A stretch of 5,045 nt of DNA from Actinomycetota bacterium. GTDB lineage: Bacteria; Actinomycetota; UBA4738; HRBIN12. This document shows positions 1-5,045 of this stretch, one piece after another; positions within the stretch are counted from its first letter, which is position 1; every line of letters begins with the position of its first letter. The stretch covers positions 1 through 5,045 of the forward strand of contig VAYF01000052.1 of NCBI GenBank assembly GCA_005883885.1, read 5' to 3'. The translations under genes and the position numbers were made by a program. The notes below the pieces were generated by a model. It was not told the origin of the DNA. It saw only the letters and a list, made by a program, of their open reading frames with translations, and ran no database searches.

Positions 1-228
1 GCCTCGGCCCTGCTCCGCGACGCCGTCGCGGCCGGGACGGGGGTGTCCGCCCACGCCCTGTTGAACCCGGATCGGGAGGCGGCCGAGGAAGGTTCGCTGA
101 TGAAGGCCGTGGCGGGACTTGCCGCGATGGAGGAGGCGCGGGCGGCCCTCGCCGACGATGTCAACCTGAACCCGCGGCTCGTCGTGGAACGCGCGTTCCT
201 GCAGCTCTCGCTCGCGGAAGGCGGGTAG
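1..228 (+). CDS. holB: DNA polymerase III delta-prime subunit, C-terminal fragment (probable)
   Basis: This is the 3' end of a gene whose start lies before the window: the reading frame is open from base 1 and ends at TAG 226-228, giving 75 residues. The fragment is helical and ends with NLNPRLVVERAFLQL, which resembles the N(A/V)NPRLALEALLLRL-type ending of the C-terminal collar domain of delta-prime clamp-loader subunits. An LRDAVAAGTG segment followed by LLNPD and a later MEEARAAL helix also fits that domain. Delta-prime is part of the complex that loads the sliding clamp during chromosome replication. The AAA+ domain with its Walker motifs would lie upstream, so the call rests on the tail only. 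The GTG at 43 is internal and is not the start. A different AAA+ ATPase with a similar collar is the main alternative. Confidence 0.68.
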   Translation, partial: ASALLRDAVAAGTGVSAHALLNPDREAAEEGSLMKAVAGLAAMEEARAALADDVNLNPRLVVERAFLQLSLAEGG

Positions 229-259
229 GTCTTTCGCCAGCCCGACCGACTTCCGGCCG

Positions 260-288
260 TCGACCCACCTGACCTGGGAAGGTACCCT
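260..288 (+). promoter_or_regulatory. Possible promoter for the membrane protein gene
   Basis: The 95-base gap after the holB stop holds TCGACC (260-265) and TACCCT (283-288), separated by 17 bases. The second element fits the loose TANNNT -10 pattern of GC-rich actinobacteria, and the first matches TTGACA at four of six positions. Transcription would start near 295, just before the Shine-Dalgarno sequence at 306-311. Such matches occur by chance in GC-rich DNA, so this is only a candidate. The gene could instead be read through from holB. Confidence 0.22.
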
Positions 289-323
289 CAACCATCGGGC
301 GGCTGAGGAGGGACGCCAGGGGG

Positions 324-1676
324 ATGCGCTTCATCGATCGTTTCACGCTGGATGACGTGAGCGCCAAGGTTTGGTGGCCGTTCGCCATGGTGCTCCTCGT
401 TCTGTTCGTGTTGACCTTCCCCGCGGAGCACCGAGCCGTTGCCGCACGGCACCGCGAGACAGCGGCCGTCGATGCGGACCTCAGCCAACGGGTGATCGAG
501 CCGAACGTTGCGTCGGCGCTCGCATCGTCATCGATCACGGGATCGCAGAGCGCTGTCCTTGCTGAGGAGGTGCGCGACGAGATCCTCGTGAACGACACCC
601 GGATCCGAGCGGTCCGGATCTGGTCGCCGGGCGGACCGACGTGGGTGGTCACGCACCGGACACCGACGAACGAGCCAGGGCCCGCGACCTTCTACTCGTA
701 CACGGCGATCGGCGGCCAGTCGCTCGTGGCGCAGTTCGAGTACCGAGATGGAACGCTGACGTCTGACGTTCGCGCCGCATGGCTCGGCTACCAGATCGCG
801 ATCGGGCTCGGGCTGCTGTTGGCTCTCACCCTTTCGTTGCTGTCGATGCGCGAGCCGGCGACGAAGATCGGGACCGGGGTGCCCTTCTTCGCCGGGTCGG
901 TGCCGGAAGACCTCGCGTTGATCGAGTTCGACCGCGCGGTCGCGATCGAACAAGCGGGCGATCGGATCAAGGAGCGGCTCGCCTCTCTCCAGCACAAGCT
1001 GGAGGTGAGCGAGACCGGGCGACTTCGTGCAGAGGGTCGGCTGCAACAAGCCCTGGCGGCGCTCGCGCAGCCGGGACGTCGGAGTGTGATGCCGGTGCCC
1101 GAGCCAACGCCGGTGTCCCGTGAGGTCGTGGAGGTTCCCGAGTTCGACGAGATCGTGGCACAGCCGGAGGCCGAAGCGGTCGCCGTCGCGCAGGCCGAAC
1201 CGGCCCGTGCGGCACGCGGCCGTTCGTTGGTCGTCCCGAAGAAGAAGGAGAGAGCCCCGAGGCGGACGTCGAAGCCGAAGCCTGTTGCGGTTCCGGCTCC
1301 GAAGCCGCCCGCACCGGAGCCCGTCGTCGAAACGCCCCAGCCCGAGCCGGCACCGATCGTTCCACCGCCGGAACCCGCCCCCCCGCCGGAGCCGATCACC
1401 ACGCCCGAGCGCGAGCCCGTACCCGTCGCGAAGGCCGAACCGACCGATGCCGGCGGGCAGGCCGAGGTCGTGATGGTCCCGGAGCTGCAGCCCGCGCGGG
1501 CGTCGGCCGGCCCGGAATCGGCCTCGGACCTGCTCGACAGGCTGGTGGAACCCATCGCCGACCACGGTCCCAGCGATGCGGCCGACGATCTTCGCGCGAA
1601 GCTCGCGCGAACCGCCGCGATCAAGAAGCCGGGCTCGAAAGAGCGCCGCGAGGCGGACGAGCAGCACCGATCCTGA
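324..1676 (+). CDS. Two-pass membrane protein with sensor-like external domain and Pro/Ala/Glu-rich cytoplasmic tail
   Basis: I do not recognise a named family for this 450-residue protein. Residues about 17-33 form a first membrane helix (WWPFAMVLLVLFVLTF). Residues 35-150 form an external domain with a helical first half and a beta-like part (RAVRIWSPGG, then LVAQFEYRDG), reminiscent of small extracytoplasmic sensor domains in bacterial receptors. A second membrane helix lies at about 152-174. Inside the cell follow a charged helical, probably coiled-coil stretch (about 203-248), a disordered tail rich in Pro, Ala, Glu and Val with PEPxP-like units (about 250-390) and a charged helical end (398-450, with LRAKLARTAA and KKPGSK). 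No HAMP, kinase, GGDEF or methyl-accepting domain is present, so the topology is receptor-like but output is missing. The ATG at 324 is chosen because it precedes the first membrane helix and has AGGAGG at 306-311; the 12-base spacing is long. The role as sensor or scaffold is inference. Confidence 0.85.
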   Translation: MRFIDRFTLDDVSAKVWWPFAMVLLVLFVLTFPAEHRAVAARHRETAAVDADLSQRVIEPNVASALASSSITGSQSAVLAEEVRDEILVNDTRIRAVRIWSPGGPTWVVTHRTPTNEPGPATFYSYTAIGGQSLVAQFEYRDGTLTSDVRAAWLGYQIAIGLGLLLALTLSLLSMREPATKIGTGVPFFAGSVPEDLALIEFDRAVAIEQAGDRIKERLASLQHKLEVSETGRLRAEGRLQQALAALAQPGRRSVMPVPEPTPVSREVVEVPEFDEIVAQPEAEAVAVAQAEPARAARGRSLVVPKKKERAPRRTSKPKPVAVPAPKPPAPEPVVETPQPEPAPIVPPPEPAPPPEPITTPEREPVPVAKAEPTDAGGQAEVVMVPELQPARASAGPESASDLLDRLVEPIADHGPSDAADDLRAKLARTAAIKKPGSKERREADEQHRS

Positions 1677-1704
1677 GTCCTTCCGCGTGGAGGCCCGCCC
1701 GCGG

Positions 1705-1722
1705 AGTGGTGCTGGCACCACT
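1705..1722. promoter_or_regulatory. Perfect 8-bp inverted repeat between membrane protein and receiver genes
   Basis: AGTGGTGCTGGCACCACT consists of two perfect 8-base arms (1705-1712 and 1715-1722) around TG. It lies 28 bases after the membrane protein stop codon and 43 bases before the first candidate start of the receiver gene. As DNA it could be an operator for a dimeric regulator. As RNA it could fold as a 7-bp stem with a CTGG loop. No T-run follows, so it is not a standard intrinsic terminator. A weaker 5-bp pair, CCGCG 1683-1687 with CGCGG 1700-1704, lies immediately upstream. The sequence is seen; the function is not known. Confidence 0.4.
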
Positions 1723-1754
1723 GTCAGCCGCCAGGTCCTCTGCGACGCTTGACG

Positions 1755-1796
1755 TGGAGGTCCAGATGTCGGTTCTGGAGACTCGGATGTCGGTTC
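1755..1796 (+). repeat. 21-bp tandem duplication covering the receiver gene's RBS and start codon
   Basis: Two adjacent 21-base units (1755-1775 and 1776-1796) each contain TGGAG, a six-base variable part and ATGTCGGTTC. They match at 17 of 21 positions, and all four differences are transitions in the stretch between the ribosome-binding sequence and the start codon. The unit length is a multiple of three, so both ATG codons (1766 and 1787) are in the same frame. Each copy therefore carries its own Shine-Dalgarno-like sequence and start codon. Confidence 0.85.
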
Positions 1797-2158
1797 GCGT
1801 GTTGATCGTCGATGATCAGGAGCCGTTCCGCCTCGCGGCGCGCATGGTCGTCGACGTCACGGATGGCTTCGAGGTCGTCGGCGAGGCCGAGACCGGGGAG
1901 GACGGCGTCTCGATGGCGGCCGACCTGGCACCCGACCTCGTGTTGATGGACGTGAACCTTCCCGGGATCGACGGGCTCGAGGCGACCCGTCAGATCCTCG
2001 GGGCCGATGGTCCGCCGGTCGTGTTGTTGCTCTCGACGTACGAAGAAGAGGAGTACGCGCCGCGCGCCGCGGAATGCGGCGCGGCCTCGTACATCCCCAA
2101 GGCGGTCTTCGGCCCAGACCGCCTGGAGGCGGCCTGGGCCGATGCCTCCGGGTCCTGA
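1766..2158 (+). CDS. Stand-alone response-regulator receiver (REC) domain protein
   Basis: Numbered from ATG 1766, this 130-residue protein is a complete CheY-like receiver of the kind seen in NarL-family regulators. It starts MSVRVLIVDDQEP after seven extra residues. The acidic pair is D16/D17, the phospho-acceptor is D62 in LVLMDVNLPGIDG, the switch Thr is T91 in LLLSTYEEEE, and the conserved Lys is K112 in SYIPK. After alpha-5 (RLEAAWAD) the protein stops, so the LuxR-type DNA-binding domain of full NarL regulators is absent. There is no frameshift evidence for a lost domain, because the stop is followed within 12 bases by the convergent kinase stop. Two in-frame starts are possible. ATG 1766 has GGAGG at 1756-1760, while ATG 1787 has GGAG at 1777-1780 and gives the 123-residue form typical of the family. 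The likely role is accepting phosphate from the neighbouring kinases and signalling by protein contact; this is inferred. Confidence 0.93.
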   Translation: MSVLETRMSVRVLIVDDQEPFRLAARMVVDVTDGFEVVGEAETGEDGVSMAADLAPDLVLMDVNLPGIDGLEATRQILGADGPPVVLLLSTYEEEEYAPRAAECGAASYIPKAVFGPDRLEAAWADASGS

Positions 2159-2170
2159 TCGGCCGAGCTC

Positions 2171-4411
2171 TTACGCGACCGGCACACGTCCGCCGACGGT
2201 CGAGCCTTCCCCGGGAACGCTCCGGATCATGAGCGAGCCACCGATCGCATCGAGCCGGTCGGCCATCCCCTGGATGCCGGTCCCGCCACGTGCTCGATCC
2301 ACCTCGAACCCCGCTCCGTCGTCGTCCACCTCGAACGTGAGGTGACCGTCGGCGTGCGTCAGCGAGATGGTCGCGCGCGTGGCCCCCGCGTACTTCGCGA
2401 CGTTGTTCAACGCCTCGAGCACGCAGAAGTAGACGGCCGATTCGATCTCCTGGGGGTACCGACCGACGCCGCCGGCCTCGACCGTGGTGGGGACGGCCGC
2501 TTTCCGCGACTGTGCCTCGAGCGCCGCGCCGAGGCCCTTGTCCGCGAGGAGTGGCGGGTAGATGCCGCGCGCGAGGTCGCGAAGATCCTCGAGGGCAGCG
2601 TTCGCTTGGGAGCCGAGACTCGCCGCGACCCCGCGGTCCCGCTCTGGGTCCTTGCCCGCGGTCTGCTCGAGCAGCCGCAGTTGGACCGCGAGCGCGACCA
2701 GCTGCTGCTGCGCGCCGTCGTGCAGGTTCCGCTCGATCTTGCGTCGTTCGTTGTCTTGTGCGGCGACGAGGCGCTGTCGGGACGCCCGAAGGTCTTCGAT
2801 CAGCGCAACGTTGCGGAGCACCGGGCCGGCCTGCGTGGCGAGATCGTGGACGAGCTTCTCGCGCGCGGGATCGATCGGGTCGTTCGCAGGCATCGTCACC
2901 GCGAGCGCCCCCAGCTCCTCGCCTTGATGCGTGACCGTGACCTCGAAGTCGGAGCCATCCGCGGTATCGCCGAACGAAGCCGCCACTCGACGTTCCCCGT
3001 GAACCGAAAGCAGCACCCGCGCGGATGCCGCTCCGGCGCCTCGCGCGAGGACCTGAGCCATACGCGGGAGCACGTCGTCGGTCGCGTAGGTGCTCCCGAC
3101 GCGATCGGAGAACTCCGTGAGCACCTCGTAGGGCGTTGCTCGCGTGTGATAGACGATGCGGTCGGCGAGTCGCCGCGCGAGTCGCCGCAGGGGACCGAAC
3201 AGCGTGCCGATGGCGACGCCGACGACGAAGATGTTGCGCTCCGTCGCGGTCAACCCCGTCCCGACGACCAGCACCGACAACAGAAGGACGATCCCGAGTG
3301 AGACGACCGTCAGCCCTCCGGCGACGAGCGCGAAGACCAACGCCTTCTTGATCACGACGTCGAGGTCCCAGAGGTGATAGCGGTAGATCGCGACGAGATA
3401 GGCGCCGGGGATCCCGATCACGACCAGAGCGGCCAGCAGACCGAACAGCAGGTCGAACACATCGACACGACCGATCTGTGGGTTCTGGTGATGGAAGGCT
3501 TGTTCGGCGATCAGCCCGCTCCCGAAGATGACGACGAAGAGCACCAGCGCCAGCGTCGTGACGAAGACGAGCCACCGGAGCTGTTGACGCTCGTCCCCCG
3601 TCGCCCGCTTGAATCGACCTCGGACGCCGAAGATCGTCGCGATCGTCAGGATCAGCGCGACCATGCCACCGATGCCGGTGATCGCAGGGGCGATCCCCGA
3701 TAGGGCCGACCCTCCCAGTGGGTTCATGTACAGGACGCCGAAGTCCACGAAGTTGTTGAGCGGCCCCGGTGTCACCACGTACGCGGCCAACGCGATGCTC
3801 ACCGCGACGAGGTACGCCCGTACGGCCCATCGCCACTCCGGCGATGGCGGTCGGCCGTCGGGGAACAGCAGCCACAGCAGGGGCAAGAGGACCATGGGAT
3901 AGACCGCGTATTCACCCGCGATGGCCCACACCGACGCGAGCGGGATGGCCGTATCCGCCCTCAACGCGGCGAACACCATGATCTGGCTGAGCCCTTCCAG
4001 GACGATCAGGAAGCCCAGCGCGAGGAACACCCACCCAGCCAGGTTGCGAGGTTGCCGGGACACGATCACGCTCCCCGTTCCCATCCACAGCAGGCTGACC
4101 ACCAAGACGGCGCCCGCACCCGGAGAGTTGGCCGTCGTGGTCACCCGTTCGCCGTGGGCGACGCGGTCCTGCTCGTGAACCATCACTTCTGGCGCGTCGG
4201 CGAGGGCGGGGTCGGTCGGCGCCCCGGGATCGCGTCGCAGGGCATCCGCAGCGGCGAGCACCCGCGGCTCGAGGGCCTGCGGGATCACGACGATCTCATG
4301 GGGATCGGCTCGCGAGAACGTCGTTCGGCTCACGAAGACCGCGACCGCGATCATCACGAGCCCCAGTCCGATCAGGGTTCGAGAGATCAGGGTCGCCGCG
4401 CGCGGGGTCAT
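2171..4411 (-). CDS. Multi-pass membrane sensor histidine kinase, NarL/DesK type (HisKA_3 + HATPase_c)
   Basis: This 746-residue kinase has a membrane helix at about 12-28, an external loop of about 70 residues (30-99), then roughly eight to nine more membrane segments between 100 and 405, including a GWVFLALGFLIV helix and the RYHLWDLDVVIKKALVF motif common in actinobacterial kinases of this class. A GAF-like linker spans about 427-540. The HisKA_3 domain has the phospho-acceptor H564 in ERRKIERNLHDGAQQQ, and D565/Q569 match the DxxxQ phosphatase motif of the family. The HATPase domain shows the N box (EALNN, 666-670), G1 box (DDDGAGF, 696-702) and G2 (GTGIQGMADR). It autophosphorylates and passes phosphate to a response regulator; the stimulus is unknown. 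ATG 4411 is chosen over an upstream in-frame start at 4606 because GGAGG lies six bases before it and the ATG overlaps the stop of the upstream kinase (ATGA). The extra 65 residues from 4606 are Arg/Gly-rich shadow sequence. The partner is probably the convergent receiver. Confidence 0.95.
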   Translation of the reverse strand: MTPRAATLISRTLIGLGLVMIAVAVFVSRTTFSRADPHEIVVIPQALEPRVLAAADALRRDPGAPTDPALADAPEVMVHEQDRVAHGERVTTTANSPGAGAVLVVSLLWMGTGSVIVSRQPRNLAGWVFLALGFLIVLEGLSQIMVFAALRADTAIPLASVWAIAGEYAVYPMVLLPLLWLLFPDGRPPSPEWRWAVRAYLVAVSIALAAYVVTPGPLNNFVDFGVLYMNPLGGSALSGIAPAITGIGGMVALILTIATIFGVRGRFKRATGDERQQLRWLVFVTTLALVLFVVIFGSGLIAEQAFHHQNPQIGRVDVFDLLFGLLAALVVIGIPGAYLVAIYRYHLWDLDVVIKKALVFALVAGGLTVVSLGIVLLLSVLVVGTGLTATERNIFVVGVAIGTLFGPLRRLARRLADRIVYHTRATPYEVLTEFSDRVGSTYATDDVLPRMAQVLARGAGAASARVLLSVHGERRVAASFGDTADGSDFEVTVTHQGEELGALAVTMPANDPIDPAREKLVHDLATQAGPVLRNVALIEDLRASRQRLVAAQDNERRKIERNLHDGAQQQLVALAVQLRLLEQTAGKDPERDRGVAASLGSQANAALEDLRDLARGIYPPLLADKGLGAALEAQSRKAAVPTTVEAGGVGRYPQEIESAVYFCVLEALNNVAKYAGATRATISLTHADGHLTFEVDDDGAGFEVDRARGGTGIQGMADRLDAIGGSLMIRSVPGEGSTVGGRVPVA
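2177..2799 (-). repeat. Paralogous kinase-core segment, copy 1
   Basis: This part of the distal kinase gene, coding for HisKA_3 and HATPase, aligns without any gap to 4423-5045 in the proximal kinase gene at a constant offset of 2246 bases. By hand alignment of 207 residues I count 52 differences, about 75% identity. The DHp start, the LGSQA to YPQ stretch and the G2 region are the best conserved. The greatest divergence is in the HisKA_3 connecting segment (residues about 583-598) and in the sheet around residue 682. Confidence 0.85.
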
Positions 4412-5045
4412 CCCGTGCCTCCGACCGGGACGCGGCCGGATACCGTCGAGCCCGTCCCGGGGTGGCTCTCGACCAGGAGCTCGCCGCCGATCGCATCGAG
4501 TCGGTCGGCCATGCCCTGCAGCCCGGTCCCGTAGCTCGCCGCGTCGGCATCGAAGCCTCGGCCGTCGTCGTCCACCGCGAATTCGACGTGTCCATCCCGC
4601 TGCCACAGCCGCACGATCGCGCGGCTCGCCTCCGCGTACTTCGCGACGTTGTTGAGCGCCTCGAGCGTGCAGAAGTAGATCGTCGACTCGACGTCCTGGG
4701 GGTACCGCCCGACGCCGCCGGCTTCGATCGTCGTCGGCACGGCCGCCTTCCGCGCTTGGCTCTCGAGCGCCGCGGCGAGCCCCTTGTCCGCCAGCAGGGG
4801 CGGGTAGATCCCGCGCGCGAGGCTGCGGAGGTCCTCGAGGGCGGCGCTCGCCTGGGAGCCGAGCCTCGCGAGCAGTTCCCGCTCCTTCTCTGCGTCCTTC
4901 CCCACGAGCTGCTCCGCGAGCTTGAGCTGCACCGAGAGCGCCACGAGCTGTTGCTGCGCGCCGTCGTGCAGGTCGCGCTCGATCTTGCGTCGTTCGTCGT
5001 CCTGCGCGGCCACGAGACGCTGTCGCGACGCGCGGAGCTCCTCGA
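4408..5045 (-). CDS. Sensor histidine kinase, NarL/DesK type, C-terminal part (runs past window end)
   Basis: The frame is open to the window edge and yields 211 residues ending at TGA 4410-4408. The fragment starts EELRASRQRLVAAQDDERRK and contains the HisKA_3 phospho-acceptor His in IERDLHDGAQQQ (codon 4968-4966), the N box EALNNVAKYA, the G1 box VDDDGRGF and the G2 box GTGLQGMADR. The catalytic core is therefore complete, but the sensor and start lie outside. The GTG at 5013 is the internal Val of QRLVAAQ and is not a start. It is the upstream gene of an operon with the complete kinase at 2171-4411, overlapping it by four bases. The two cores are about 75% identical, so one arose from the other by duplication or both derive from a lineage-specific family. 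The residues GGTG after the shared PV end are absent from the other copy. The stimulus is unknown. Confidence 0.93.
   Translation of the reverse strand, partial: EELRASRQRLVAAQDDERRKIERDLHDGAQQQLVALSVQLKLAEQLVGKDAEKERELLARLGSQASAALEDLRSLARGIYPPLLADKGLAAALESQARKAAVPTTIEAGGVGRYPQDVESTIYFCTLEALNNVAKYAEASRAIVRLWQRDGHVEFAVDDDGRGFDADAASYGTGLQGMADRLDAIGGELLVESHPGTGSTVSGRVPVGGTG
4418..4422 (-). promoter_or_regulatory. Shine-Dalgarno site for the distal kinase gene, inside the upstream kinase gene
   Basis: On the minus strand GGAGG is followed by CACGGG and then ATGA, giving a six-base spacing to the ATG at 4411. This decides the start of the downstream kinase. The site lies in the last codons of the upstream kinase (GGA GGC ACG GGA TGA), so the two genes are probably translationally coupled. 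Confidence 0.8.
4423..5045 (-). repeat. Paralogous kinase-core segment, copy 2
   Basis: This is the counterpart of 2177-2799 in the proximal kinase gene. Several stretches are nearly identical at DNA level, for example around 4639-4656 versus 2393-2410 and 4697-4723 versus 2451-2477. The similarity continues to the window edge, so the true left limit of the duplication in the proximal gene is not visible. Confidence 0.85.

Noticed and set aside
528..1721. 397-codon open frame antisense to the membrane protein gene
   Set aside because: It is Arg/Gly/Leu-rich low-complexity translation with no motif or convincing start, while the plus-strand frame has clear membrane helices.
1749..1777. TTGACG as a -35 element for a leaderless receiver transcript
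   Set aside because: The hexamer is close to consensus, but the stretch about 17 bases on (GTTCTG) does not look like a -10 element.
2148..2182. Bulged hairpin spanning the convergent stop codons as a bidirectional terminator
   Set aside because: CCGGGTC and GACCGG pair only with a bulge, the loop is over 20 bases, and there is no T-run on either strand.
2342..3301. 319-codon plus-strand frame antisense to the kinase
   Set aside because: The minus-strand frame has all the kinase motifs; this one has none and is Arg/Asp/Glu-rich.
1857..3875. 672-codon open frame on the minus strand
   Set aside because: It lies across the distal kinase in another frame and across the receiver gene in antisense. 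Its translation is Arg/Gly/Pro-rich with no domain, as expected for a shadow frame in GC-rich DNA.
4412..4606. Extension of the distal kinase upstream to a start at 4606
   Set aside because: The extra 65 residues are Arg/Gly-rich and overlap the proximal kinase's catalytic end. ATG 4411 has a well-spaced GGAGG and an ATGA overlap.
5011..5013. GTG as the start of a short 201-residue kinase
   Set aside because: The frame stays open upstream, and the residues before it (EELRASRQRL) match the paralogue's continuing sequence, so it is an internal Val codon.

Overview
The window is GC-rich, gene-dense bacterial DNA with strong G/C preference at third codon positions. The DNA polymerase III delta-prime tail followed by NarL/DesK-type sensor kinases with polytopic membrane domains suggests an actinobacterium, perhaps an uncultured lineage. 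A GC-rich Chloroflexota relative cannot be excluded from this much sequence.

Layout. On the plus strand come the 3' end of a probable holB gene (1-228), a 450-residue two-pass membrane protein with a sensor-like external domain and a long proline-rich cytoplasmic tail but no recognisable output domain (324-1676), and a stand-alone response-regulator receiver domain (1766-2158). On the minus strand, converging on the receiver gene with only 12 bases between the stop codons, is an operon of two paralogous sensor histidine kinases. The distal gene (2171-4411) is complete, with about nine to ten membrane segments, a GAF-like linker, HisKA_3 and HATPase. The proximal gene (4408 to beyond 5045) is seen only as its catalytic end. 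The two kinase genes overlap by four bases (ATGA), and their catalytic regions align without a gap at roughly 75% amino-acid identity.

The likely working unit is a two-component signalling module: two related kinases and a receiver with no DNA-binding domain that could act as a phosphate sink, a shuttle or a protein-protein signalling element. Pairing of these proteins is inferred from position. The 324-1676 protein may be a further sensor or scaffold; nothing in the sequence ties it to the kinases except neighbourhood.

No RNA genes, mobile elements, CRISPR arrays or long repeats other than the kinase paralogy were seen. I found no clear evidence of a wholly new system. The most unusual points are an in-frame 21-base tandem duplication of the receiver gene's ribosome-binding site and start codon, a perfect dyad upstream of it, the output-less membrane protein, and the duplicated kinase pair facing an orphan receiver.
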